Below, piece after piece: positions 1-11,300 of a stretch of DNA of 64,000 nucleotides. Both the position numbers and the translations under genes were made by a program. Origin of the DNA: Azadirachta indica (lineage: Eukaryota > Streptophyta > Magnoliopsida > Sapindales > Meliaceae); NCBI GenBank assembly GCA_022749755.1, contig CM040451.1, positions 11,855,871-11,919,870 of the forward strand. The letters run 5' to 3'. Below the pieces are notes generated by a model. That model did no database searches and was not told the DNA's origin. It saw nothing but the letters and a program-made list of their open reading frames with translations. Position 1 is the stretch's first letter; the number at the start of each line of letters is the position of its first letter.

Positions 1-1396
1 AACCAATTGTGTGCGCACCAGATAGAACTACCAAATCCTGAATTGATAACCCTTTTGAGTTGAAGATTTTGATCAACTGATCAATGGTGGAATTTGCTCG
101 TGGAATATTAGAGGGTACCCTTGATGCCATTGATATTTTCCCATCCCATCTTCCTTTTGTCACCTGGTAATAAGGACCTCCAGCCTGTAATAACACTTTG
201 AATATTACCCAAAAAAAAAAAAAAAAAGTTTAAGAATAAACAACGGATTAAATTTGGTATTGAGATTAATATATTGGTGGTCAAGATGAGCCTACGACAA
301 ATTATCAGCAGTGCAGGAAAATTGGGGCACATGGAAATATGGATTTTTCTGTTTTTGTCCTGTTAGAACAGGGCGTTAAGTTTGGCTGTTTAGTACAAAA
401 TGATGCAGCAATTTTTTTACTCAAATCTTTTTACTTTGGAAGCATCGACGCTATCAGAAATGAGGTCTATTAAACTTCAGAGAAGAGTCAGAAGTTTTGA
501 ATGTCTGCTTTATTTACCAAGAATCACAGGAACTATACGATTCTGCTTTATCTTATTGGGCAACAAACTTGGAATGTGAGGTGGGAAAATTATAAAGAAT
601 TTTTTTCCAATAAACAGTATATGGGTTTATATGTGTTTCATAGAACTCTGCAGTTAGTTTCATTGATGAAAAACCAACAATCAGTCAAGTCTGTCTTAAC
701 CCCATTTGAAATTTGTTGCAGAAGAAATTTGAAAGCATCAGCAGAAAGCGAAAGGAGAAGATGCTGACCAAATGGACAAAATCTCTGGCTGCAATTGCAA
801 GAATGTCTGCACAAGATACAACACCAGGGCACTTGCTCTCCACCAAGGCCTTGGCTTTCCTTATGCTTTCAAATCCTTCTGCCCTTAAGTTCTTGTTATC
901 TGGTGCATCCTTCTCTGCTAAATCTTTGCTTCCAGGCTTCGTCGATATTAATATAGACCCATCACAACCCTTCAATTAAAAGAAAAGAAATCAATAATGC
1001 AACAATGCAACAATATTAATCAACATGCATAATGTTCATGGTGCTAAATGTGCATGCATGCACACTAGACCAAATGCAATATGTGGGAGAACTGGGAATT
1101 GAGATTACTTCTACAAAGCAATCATGGAAGAAGAGGCGAATTGTTGCTGGACCAGAAACTGGTGCTTCTTTAAATTGTTGACTGGTAACTGAACCTACAA
1201 GTCGCTCAACTTGAGGGCAAGATTTTGCATAGTAATCAACAGAGAGTCTGCGTCTGCTGCTGCTAATGGGGTTCCTGGTTTTGGCTGCTGAAATAGTTGG
1301 TGGGTTAAGTGTAAGCAAGAAAATGAGGAAGCAAGTGAAAACAAAATGAGATGAAGATGAAGAAGAAGAAGAAGAAGAAGAAGATATGACAGACAT
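1..1396 (-). CDS. PER19: class III peroxidase, PER19-like (partial, runs off left edge)
   Basis: Secreted haem peroxidase of the plant class III family, which oxidises phenolic substrates with H2O2 in the cell wall or vacuole. Three coding exons are visible: 1396-1109 (96 codons), 969-769 (67 codons) and 184-1 (continues outside the window), with GT-AG junctions and phase 0 introns. Exon 1 starts with a serine run and a hydrophobic signal peptide, then [14 protein letters not shown] and the distal haem site RLFFHDCFV. Exon 2 begins GCDGSIL (calcium site) and has the conserved [14 protein letters not shown]. Exon 3 reaches the proximal histidine motif [10 protein letters not shown] at the window edge. 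The match to Arabidopsis peroxidase 19 is from memory but is close along the whole visible length, and the ATP11 and API5 neighbours support it. The last part of the protein is not visible. Confidence 0.93.
1359..1384. repeat. (GAA)n / (TTC)n microsatellite coding for poly-serine
   Basis: About eight GAA triplets on the plus strand. They are read on the minus strand as TCT/TCA serine codons just after the peroxidase start, giving a run of about twelve serines before the hydrophobic core of the signal peptide. The run lies in a part of the protein that is removed, so length variation should be tolerated. Confidence 0.9.
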
Positions 1397-4300
1397 GATT
1401 GCACAGGAGGCAGCTTAGGACAAAAGACTAATAGTAGAGAGGAGAATACAAAAGTGAAGACGCCAGGTGAGAAGGTTTGTTGTGGGACAGATTGCCTGGT
1501 TGAAAAAGAGTGAGAATCAAAACCCGTGAAACCCAAAAACATAAATAAGGCAAAAGAAAAGTAGAGAAGGAAAAAAGAAATCATGTAAAAATGAACGGAA
1601 CCAATGCCCTTTGGAGCCATGTTTTTAATTAATTACTAGTTGATCTTGCATAATTGGACAGATGCGAGTTTCTTTTGTTGTATTTATGGCTTATCATAGT
1701 CCAATAGAAAGTTGGGATCTAGTCTTAAAGTGAACTAGAAAGCAATAATTAGCATGGAGAATCAGTTCACGGGTATTAAGCAATGATTAATCACTAAAGA
1801 CTAATGACCAAATGTTGGTCATCCACACTTTAGCCAGCCAAGCGAAAACCAACAAATTTTCTTGTTCTTCTTGACTTTTTTGAGTTTATTTTGATTACAG
1901 ATTAACTAATCTTCATACCTGTAAATGGACAATGGCATTTTGGTAGTTTACAAAAAGAATGAAGCAAAGAGGCAAAATAGGAAAGCAAATGATGGTGAAT
2001 ACAAAAATAGAGGTCTGAGCAAAGGTGATGGTGGATATAGAATGAGTGTGAGGCCCCTTTTGCCAACCAAAAACATAAGTTCTTAAATGCAGAGCATGTG
2101 CAAGAATGAGGGACCTCACCAAATCATAAATAACTTTATGATATAAATGAATGAATGAAGCTAAGCCACTGATTCCAGTCTACAGAATTTACTTGCACTT
2201 CTTGGCTTTTTGCAGTTATTGCCTTACGTGGAGGTAACCTTTTTGTCGTGAACGCAGTAAAAGCTGTGAGGACCATCTCACTCTCACACTTATTCCAAGC
2301 TTTTGCTTTAATTGTTTGTAAACCTGAACAAGAACAAGAGAAGTGAACAAAGTAAGCAGAATCCTCAATTCTCATCACCACATAGCCAAAAAGTTAGTAC
2401 TTAGCTTAGCACTAGGAACCCACTTTGATCATTTTGACGAAAACAAAACCGATTTCTGTCCTTATTTTATTTTATGACATTCAGAGTTTCTGCATCTTGG
2501 TACAGAAGTTGCCCCACTCATATCTTGGTCTCAACTCCCAACTTTTGCAGATTTATGGGGCTGAATTTTCTCTCGGCCGAATACTGATGACATGGTATCT
2601 GGAGGATTTAGTTTAATTTTTTCATGAAAGGTCAAATTGTGCAAAACCAGAAAACTGTGATTCCATCAGTTGTAAAAGAAAGTGCTGTAATAGTGAGCTT
2701 TGAAGTCAAACGAAGGAGTGGTAGATAGCTTGGGAACATCGAAGAGAGAAACATGGAGTTTGACAGAGATTGCCCACAAACTTCTTCACTCAGAAATATA
2801 AAATTAAGAAATAAATGCTGTGGACTGATTGAAAAAGACAGTGGTAACTTACACCAAACCACCTTTTCTCTGTTACTTTTTTACTATTCTAATTCCGTGG
2901 GAAATGAAAAACTGTTGTCACCACAATCAAGGAGGGTTGGTTAAAAGCACAGTGAATAATTTCTAAGAAACCATCGTGGATACCACTTGGCTGACTGTAA
3001 GGTCGTACATTGCCTGCATGCAAATGCAGGATTAATTTGAACATTTTTTTTTTTAATATTACAAGGATTAATTTGAACTTTGCATGAATATTTTTCTGAA
3101 TTCCGGATGGGATAATGCAAAAGTTAAGAGAATTTTTGCATCTTCTGAATGAATGCATCGTATATAGGGACAAAAATGTTATTAAAACCCATTGCGAACT
3201 TATTTATTTGGATCCCAATAACTCCCGTTTTGGATGTTCTTTTTTGTGGGCTAAGCTGTCTTTTTGTGAGTTAAGTGGGCTACTTAAAGCCGAAACCCTG
3301 CGGGTTCGCCAAAAAAATGTTGTCTAAGAACTGGGGTTTTTAATTCAGCCCAGGCGTACGTTTAAAATTGATATTTCAAGTGCTTTTTTTTTTTTTTTTT
3401 ATTTTAAGCGTAACTAAAATTTAAATTTAATTAATATTTTTATTTTTATTTTAAATATTTAAATATAAATATTAAATTATTTATTTTTATAAAAATAAAA
3501 ATATAAAATTAATATGTTGACATATTTAAAAATTTGTAAACTAATATATTAAGTGTGTTAATATATATAAATGTTATATAATAAAGTAAGAGTATTATTT
3601 ATAAGTAAAATATTTAAATTATTCAAATATTTGATCATTTAGATTTAACTTAAAAATTTTAACTTAATTATATTCAAATATTCAGACATAAGTTAAAAAA
3701 TAAATAACTTTTAAATATTTGAATAATTATATTCATACTACAGTAAAAAAATAAAAAATAAATAGTCTTAATCTAATTCTTTTATGGGTTAAAAGAACTT
3801 TTTTAATAATAAAAATTTTTTTCAAATTTTTTACTGTCATTTGATTGACATTGGAAAAAAAACTTCTAAAAATTAAAAAAATTGTTTAACTTTTTTAAAA
3901 AGGTCAAATTGTTTTAAATACCTTTATTTTATTTAAAAAAATTTACATTTTTTTTTTTTTAAAATAAAACATTAAAACATTTATTTATTAAACTAATTAC
4001 TCAAATTTTTTAAAAGTTGTTTATTACAACCAAATAATTAATAAATTTTTATTAAAAACTCTATTTATAAAAATTTAATGAGTAAATAATTTATTATAAA
4101 AAGTTATATTTGAAAAAGTATATTAAATGAACCTATAACACTAATAACGGGAATTAAAAATAATTTAATCTTTTATTAACTTTCTTAAACATGAAAAAAA
4201 AATAATTAATCGAATCGTATTAATAAATGAACTAAATTTATCAAGTTAATTATAGTTTTGTTTGTTGATGAGTTCAGTTTGATTCTTGATTTGGAATGTT

Positions 4301-5136
4301 AAAATAAAAAATTAAAAATCTATTAAATTTTAAAATTTTATTTTTTATATACAAAATATCAATTATGAATTAAGTATTTATGTTAATTATAATACTTACA
4401 TCTACAATTATTCAAAATATACAGAATTTTTTTAGCTTAAACTAAAATAAAAATTGAATGAAATTGAATCGAATTGAACCAAATTGAATCAATCAATTTG
4501 ATTTTTGTTTGGTTCATTTTGGTTGTACTTTTTAGAAATATCACTATTTTATTTAGATTTTAACCAACCTAAAGTCCAATTGATACAAAATCTACCTATC
4601 CATTAATAAAAAAAATTAATAAAAATAAAAATACTTCTCTTTCCTCTCTTTTTTTTTAAATCACACAACTTATTCTCTATTAAATGCAATTTAGTATCTA
4701 ACACTGAGACAGCTTAAATTTAATGGTATTTTATTACATTGGTCATGTGTTAAAATGATGTACAAATAGATGAAATTGAAACACTAAGTTTCAAAGAAAA
4801 TTAAATTTTTTTTTATTGATATGAAAAAATAAAGATAATAGAAAGAGTAGATGAGGTTATTTTTAATTACTGGGGAGTGAATGATCACGGTCGCGAGAAA
4901 TTGAACCTCTTTCCTTCAAAAGAGAGAGCAAATAAACAATTTACTGCCAAATTATTAACCAATCACTCTTCTTATCTAAATTTTAAAAAAGAGGAGCAAT
5001 AGTATTAAAGAGGTAGTACTATTCTACTCATTTTCGTTCTCATTTCATAAACATTTTGCACTTTTAACCCCCTTTTATTAATAATTTCGCACCGCAACAA
5101 CAGTAATTAGGCCAAATCTCAGTCCACCCCAAGTTT
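1397..5136. other. intergenic region between peroxidase and ATP11 genes
   Basis: The first kilobase or so upstream of the peroxidase should hold its promoter. From 3360 to 5030 the sequence is extremely AT-rich with many homopolymer runs, and it contains one copy of a dispersed repeat (about 3781-4131). Short open frames between 1900 and 3330 are not conserved-looking and show no domain. I see no gene here. Confidence 0.6.
3781..4131. repeat. dispersed AT-rich fold-back repeat, copy 1
   Basis: This segment matches 33417-33817 in the same orientation. Shared blocks include a TTTTTTAATAATAAAA start, a TTTGATTGACA or TTTGGTTGACA block, TACTCAAATTTTTT, and ATTAATAAATTTTTATTAAAA near the end. In copy 2 the TTTGGTTGACA block recurs inverted (TGACAATCAAACG), which suggests a fold-back, MITE-like element. 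Clean terminal inverted repeats and a target duplication could not be fixed by eye, so the borders are approximate. Confidence 0.6.
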
Positions 5137-5142
5137 GGCCCA
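5137..5142 (-). promoter_or_regulatory. site II-type element (TGGGCC) upstream of ATP11
   Basis: GGCCCA on the plus strand (TGGGCC on the other) lies about 185 bp before the ATP11 start codon. Site II elements (TGGGCC/T), bound by TCP factors, are common in promoters of plant nuclear genes for mitochondrial proteins. The role is inferred from motif and position only. Confidence 0.4.
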
Positions 5143-5323
5143 TGATAGTACGAACAACAGAATAAAGCCAATCAAAACTAATCGTTTTTGAGCATATCGT
5201 TGTCGTTAACCTTGGTGTCGAAGCGGTTTGTTTTGAGCGCTAAGTGTTTGACAAAATTCTTAACAGAACTTCGCAAAATTTAAATTTGTGGATTTCCACT
5301 TTTTTTTTCATCAACATTTTGCG

Positions 5324-7387
5324 ATGCACCGTTTATTATCTAGAATCTTAAGAACCAAAGTCTCTTCACCGAGAACTTTCTTCGCCAAAACATCTTGTTC
5401 ACACACTTTCACTACCTTCGCTGCAAACCCACATGTCCAAAAACAGCCGCAGAAATTGATTCCACGCGATTTCTTGAAATGGTCTTCGCTTGGTTTCTGT
5501 AGAACCTCAAAGTTCGCAACTGGGTTCACGCCATTGCAGCCGAAGCCATTGGATTCCATCCTTGATATCGAGAGAGCGAAGGCTAAATCTCCCGAGGACC
5601 TTGCTTCAATTTGGGACGACGTATGTAACATTTAGGTCTCTTTGATGCTTGTTTTACTCGGGTTGCATTATAAAAATGATGCTTAATTTTCTTTGGATTA
5701 ACGAATTGTGATCAATTTTTCACTTTTGTTTATGTTTGGTTGTGGTTGTGTTATATCAGTATCACTTGGGAAGAGGTCACATTGGTGCATCCATGAAAGC
5801 CCAACTTTATCGTTTATTCGAGCACAGAGCAGCTGACTGGTAGTTTATTCTTACATTAGCTTTGCTGTCTATATCTCTTCATTCTCTATGCTTTGTGTTT
5901 TTATTTTTCTATCAATCTTTGCAGCCGGTATTTTGTAATCCCTTTATGGAAAGGAAGTGGTTATACAACAATGTTCACTCAAGGTTTGGTCTCCGATGGA
6001 TCACTTACATCTTACATTCTGCATATAGTATATCAACTGGTTGTCTAATGAGAGTTGATCCTTTTTTGATGGAAAAAAATTCCTTGTCTGTATAGTCTCT
6101 TTGGTGAACTATCTATCTTGGGATTTCAATTAAAAAACATTTGGTCACAGTATCTCACGCACCAATGCTATAAAAGAATTAGTGCTTGCAATTCTGTGGA
6201 GAGGATGTAACAAATGAATAAACGAGCACAGTTTGTTTACAGTCATGTGAAAATTTCATTCTCTTTTTTGATGTAGTCATTTGGCATTAAGCTAAAGCTT
6301 GTGAATGGACAAAATAGTTGTTGCTTTTGTCCATACTGTATGCACTTTAGTGTTTTCTTGACTTTAGTAAAGATAGGGATCGAAAAAGATTATCCACAAG
6401 CTTAAAGGAATTATCAGCTTCGTTTGTAATGCATTTTTTTTTAATGCTTTTAATTGAGTTGATGATATAATTTTCAGCAAACTGAAACATCATCATTTTT
6501 GAACCACTCCCTACTTGCCCCACCAAACTTTAGCTTCGACAGGGCATAGCTCATCTTGTGGAAAACCTTAAATGTGTTATGCTTTGATATTAAAGTAGAA
6601 TCTGTTTGTTGAATCTGGTGTTGTAACTGTCTCAACTGTGTCTTTTAATTGCCTGCCTCTTTATCGTCTTCATGTTCCATGGATATGACCACCTACCTTA
6701 ACATTTCTGTTTTCAGCTTTCTGTTGAAAATCATAGAATTTTGGCATACATGCAGATTGCAGTTATCCAAGGTGGTTAAAGGCTTTAGTTGGGATATTGA
6801 GGTAGTATTTGAAAAGAAAAAGTTTAATAACTTGTTACCCTTAGATTAATATTCACTAGGATGATCGGCTGTCCTAGTACCATGCTTTTAAATATGGTAA
6901 ACAGAAGTATTTAGTCACACTACACCCTCCACTTATTTTCTTAGCTAGGGTCACCGAGGCTGTTGAACATATGTGTCTCAAACAATGCAGTTCACTGAAA
7001 CTTGTTCTCAATAAATCTGAGAAAAGAAGTGCTTTTTGCCCCCATTGAAGCTGTTACTAAGATGAATCTGCTTCTTTTGCAGTACAATTGCCACACATTC
7101 TTTTTACTGGACTTGAGGATTACAAGGCGAGAGGAACTCAAGCATCTCCATATTTCACTGCCTCATTCTACACAGAATTTGCTGATAGCAAGGACTTGGT
7201 GCTTGTCCGTGGTGATGTAGTGTTCACAAGTAAGCTTACTGACTCACAGGCTCAATGGCTCTTGGAGACCATTCAATCCTTTTATTTGAATGATGTGAGG
7301 TATAAGCTTGTGGAACGTTTCAATAAAGAAGCACGCAACTTTGAATTCAAGAATGTATTGCGAGCCTTGAACATGCCCATCCTGTGA
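5324..7387 (+). CDS. ATP11: mitochondrial F1-ATPase assembly factor ATP11 (ATPAF1)
   Basis: Chaperone that binds the F1 beta subunit in the mitochondrial matrix so that it can assemble with alpha. Four exons join in frame: 5324-5620, 5760-5839, 5925-5983 and 7083-7387, giving 246 residues. The first ATG at 5324 is preferred: the open frame extends upstream only through a GTG. The N-terminus (MHRLLSRILRTK..., arginine- and serine-rich, no acids) looks like a mitochondrial presequence. The ATP11 domain follows: a helix with IWDDYHLGRGHIGA, the core FVIPLWKGSGYTTMFTQVQ, and the C-terminal FTGLEDYKARGTQASPY and LETIQSFYLND. It is shorter than yeast and human Atp11 (about 320 residues), mainly at the N-terminus. 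Intron 3 is 1.1 kb. Family assignment is strong; function is by homology. Confidence 0.93.
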
Positions 7388-8342
7388 TTTCCCTAGAGAA
7401 GGGAAGTTTTTGCTGGAGAAAGGAAGTGTACAACTGTAAAAGAGAAGATTTCAACTAGCAGCAATAAGATTTTCACAGAAATATTGCCCCTATTAGAGGG
7501 AAAGCTTGACTTTGAATTTTGAAAATTTCTTCTGTATAGTAAGTATCTTTATAATCTTGTGGTTTTCATTTCTTTTTTCAATGAAAACATTGATTTTATT
7601 TCTCGTAGTTTTTATATCTTCACATTATGCCCATCTTTTAGCGTTTGAATATAACAAATGAAAGCTTCTTGAATCAGATGAACGCTTGAGCATTTTCGTA
7701 AAATGTGTTTCACACAAGAGATTTACTATGTACATAGATCAGAATTGAAATTTTGTATTATATGCTTCAAAATTTGGTCAAGTTATATGTTTAGTTTAGT
7801 CTTTTTCATGTATTGTATTTCAGTTGTCAGCTTACACGTATGTGGTATTATTGACCAATATTAGCCAATCAGGTTGAGAACCATTAAAGCGATTTTAAAT
7901 GTTCAAGAGCATGTGTATTTGAAAATGTCTTAAACGGTGTGTTTAAGGTCTCAAGTATTAAAAGGGAATATCTAAAACGACGTAGTTTCAAGGTGGAGAG
8001 CTAAAATTGGAAGCCCGACACAAGGTCCGTTGTACAGTCTGTTTTCAAGTCACAGTCATCTTATCAGACAAACCCTCTTGAGAGCTCTCTTTTTTGAGTA
8101 TTTTCTTTTATCTCACTCTACACTCTTCTATTCATTCATTCATTCCTTCCTTCCTCTCCTTCTCCAGTGGAATTCTGTACGGTGTCTACTTTCACTCTTA
8201 CTTCGTGCTTTTTACTTCAATTTTTATTCATTCATTCATAAGATAATCATGATGATTACATACTCATTTCAGTTTTTGTTATTGTTCGATTTCACACTCA
8301 GCTCTTTAACAAATATCGCAATAAAAGAAAATTATTTTCCCA
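7388..8342. other. ATP11 3' flank and API5 promoter / 5' leader
   Basis: The first few hundred bases hold the ATP11 3' UTR. The block AAAACGACGTAGTTT at 7974-7988, a motif type common in plant promoters, and a pyrimidine-rich stretch (8120-8170) precede the API5 start codon. An open frame of 106 codons (8030-8350) overlaps the API5 start in another frame; it is low-complexity (Phe, Leu, Ser) and is not considered a gene, though it could act as an upstream frame if it lies in the leader. Confidence 0.5.
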
Positions 8343-11300
8343 ATGACTGAACCCTCCGAGGAAGCCAACCAAATCGAGAAGCTCTACGAGTTCGGTGAGC
8401 GACTCAACGAGGCCAAGGACAAGTCTCAGGTTCATTTCTAGGGTTTTTCTTTTTTTGCTTCTATTTTTAATGCGGCTTTATTTTTTCACTTATTGTATTA
8501 ATATTGATTGTAGTTGGTATGATTGTTTTTTGTGTTGTGTAGAATGTCAAAGATTATGAGGGAATAATTGAAGCAGCGAAAACGAGTATAAAAGCGAAGC
8601 AATTGGCCGCTCAGCTGATTCCTAGGTTTTTCAAGTTCTTTCCTGACCTCTCCAGCCGCGCTGTAGATGCGCATCTCGATTTGATCGAGGAAGAAGAGCT
8701 TGGAGTCAGTATATTCTTTCTCTATTCGTTTTTCAAACTTATAGTTAATGGTCGTATCTATAATTTTTGTCGAACAGTTGATTCTTCAGTTATAGCTTCG
8801 GCTTCAATTATCTGATTTTTGCCATTCATATTATTTGCTTATCATTTCCTTTTCATTAATTGCTTGGATGAATTTTTTCATTTGGTCAATGTAACTTAGT
8901 TGTCTAAAGAATTTTGTTGCACAGATATGGTAATAAAGCAAATATATTTGGTAGTGAAGAATATGCGAGATATTGATGGATTTAGGAATTCCTTAAGTAG
9001 TTCAGTGACTTATTTTGGTTATGAAGTAATTTTCTAAATGAAGTGTGAACTGCTTTTGCAGGTTCGGGTGCAAGCAATTAGGGGACTTCCTCTATTTTGC
9101 AAGGATACGCCAGAGTATCTTTCAAAGATTGTTGACATTCTTGTGCAACTTCTTGCAGCTGGTAAACTGCAGTAGGTTAATAAAATGTGCTTTTCAGGAT
9201 TTATTGCTCCTATATCATCCTATTTGTTCTGAGCTTGGACTTTCTTTTTCTTTTTAGAGGAAATTGTGGAGCGTGATGCTGTGCATAAAGCACTTATGTC
9301 CCTGTTGAGGCAAGATGTGAAAGGTAATTTGTATTGTTATTAAGTGGAAGTAACTTAGTATATGCAGCCGAAGTAGGAAATAGTTTATGAATTATTTAGT
9401 TTTGTCTCACTGGTCAAGTGTATTTGGAATGAATTAGGATGTTCATTGAGAAAATAAACATTTGATTGATGCCGGTATCATCTACTAATGGAAAGTGGGA
9501 ATGCTTTTCATGATTTTGCATATAAATAGAATTTCAGGGAAAAGAAAAAAATCTTTTATTTTTTTGCTTACTAAAGTTGGTTTCTTTTCAGCAGACGGAG
9601 CAAACCAATAGATATACATAACAAAGACTGAACATCGGTATTAATGGATGCATAACAAAACAGTAATGATACACTAAATGCAAATAAATGTTGCAATTGT
9701 TAGAAGTCTTATTTGAAAGTTCTTTTTGATTTAGAGCAACATCGAAAGTGCATTTGTTCATTACCATTTCTTTCTTATACGTGGTTTTGTTCCTCTTTTA
9801 ACTTAATTGTCTTGTTATGCAGCTTCTTTGTCAGCCTTATTTAAGCATATTGGAATTGTTGATGAACCAAGCACAGATGAGTATATACGTGAGAAGGTTC
9901 TAAGCTTCATAAGAGATAAGGTTGGAGGTTACCTACATAATGTCAAATACTATTATCATCCTGAAACTCTTTTAGGTGATAATCAATGGCTAAGCAACCA
10001 CACTTGCAGGTTTTTCCTATTAAAGCTGAACTCTTGAAGCCTCAGGAGGAAATGGAGAGGCATATTACTGATTTGATAAAAAAGGTATGTTCGTGGTTTT
10101 ATTAGAAAATTTGCCCATATATCTTGTTCTTTGCTATTTAATTGGTACGCTCTTGGATTTGAATTTTTATTTAAGTCTTTTCAATTATGACAAAGCTATT
10201 TTGCTGATTTGAATGAGGTCTATTACAGAGTTTGGAAGATGTGACTGGAGCAGAATTTAGAATGTTTATGGATTTCCTCAAAAGCTTGAGCATATTTGGA
10301 GAGAAAGCTCCCCAGGAACGCATGAAAGAGCTTATTGGAATCATTGAAGGACAGGCTGATTTAGATGCACAATTCAATGTGAGTGTGTGATTTATTATGT
10401 CTAGTTAAATAACTAGTAAACATAATAATGAGTCTCCTATTCAATGTTTGTTGCATTTGCTGATTTTGGTTGTTCCTTTTGCGTTCAATTTTGGATTCTA
10501 TATTCTCTGTTTTTCATACCTTTTGTGTATGTTAATTTGGAGTGATGGTGGGAATACATTAACATACATATGACTTGATACCTCGAATGCTAATTTTGTT
10601 TATAAATTGGTGTATATGTCGCTAAAAGTTTAATATCTGTAAAACTTAAAAGAGATCACGAGGAAATAAATGAGAAAATCTGTGTCAAATCTACTTCTGA
10701 AGCTTCTACAACTTCATTAAAAATGCTATATTTAGAGACTACATGCACTGCACTAAGGCAAAGAGAAGTTGGGGAATACGGAGATTTTGTTTGCTTTACT
10801 AGGATTTTGCGTGTTTTCATGCTGGAGAATATGACAAGCCCTTTATAATGGTGAGAACTAGGAGCTTTTTTCGTCTTGTGGCTTCTTATTCATATCTAGA
10901 AAATAATGTTGTCATGACTGGATTGTATTACTTCTGTTATCCTTCATAAGATTTTGTCTATTCTCAACAATTTATAAAAGTTTTCCACCATTATGTTATC
11001 CCATTTATTATCACTTAAATCTTTTGAAACGGCTTGTAATGTAGGTTTCAGATGCTGACCATATTGATAGATTGATCTCATGCCTCTACATGGCTCTTCC
11101 CTTCTTTCTGGTATGGATTGTGCGTGATACTGTTCAAGGTATTGACGTGATCAATTGTGCATATTTCTTAACTAAACCTTCTTTACCCTCTAAATTTTTC
11201 ACAAGAGAGGGGCGTCTGGCAGCAAGTTTCTCAACTATTTGAACAAACACATTATACCGGTTTTTGACAAGGTAGTGCCACTTTCTATGCACCAACCATG

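Noticed and set aside
713..979. 88-codon plus-strand frame over the peroxidase
   Set aside because: Antisense shadow of peroxidase exon 2, which has clear catalytic and structural motifs on the other strand.
2425..3327. Several short frames between the peroxidase and ATP11 genes
   Set aside because: None exceeds 100 codons, none shows a domain, and splice-compatible links between them are not apparent.
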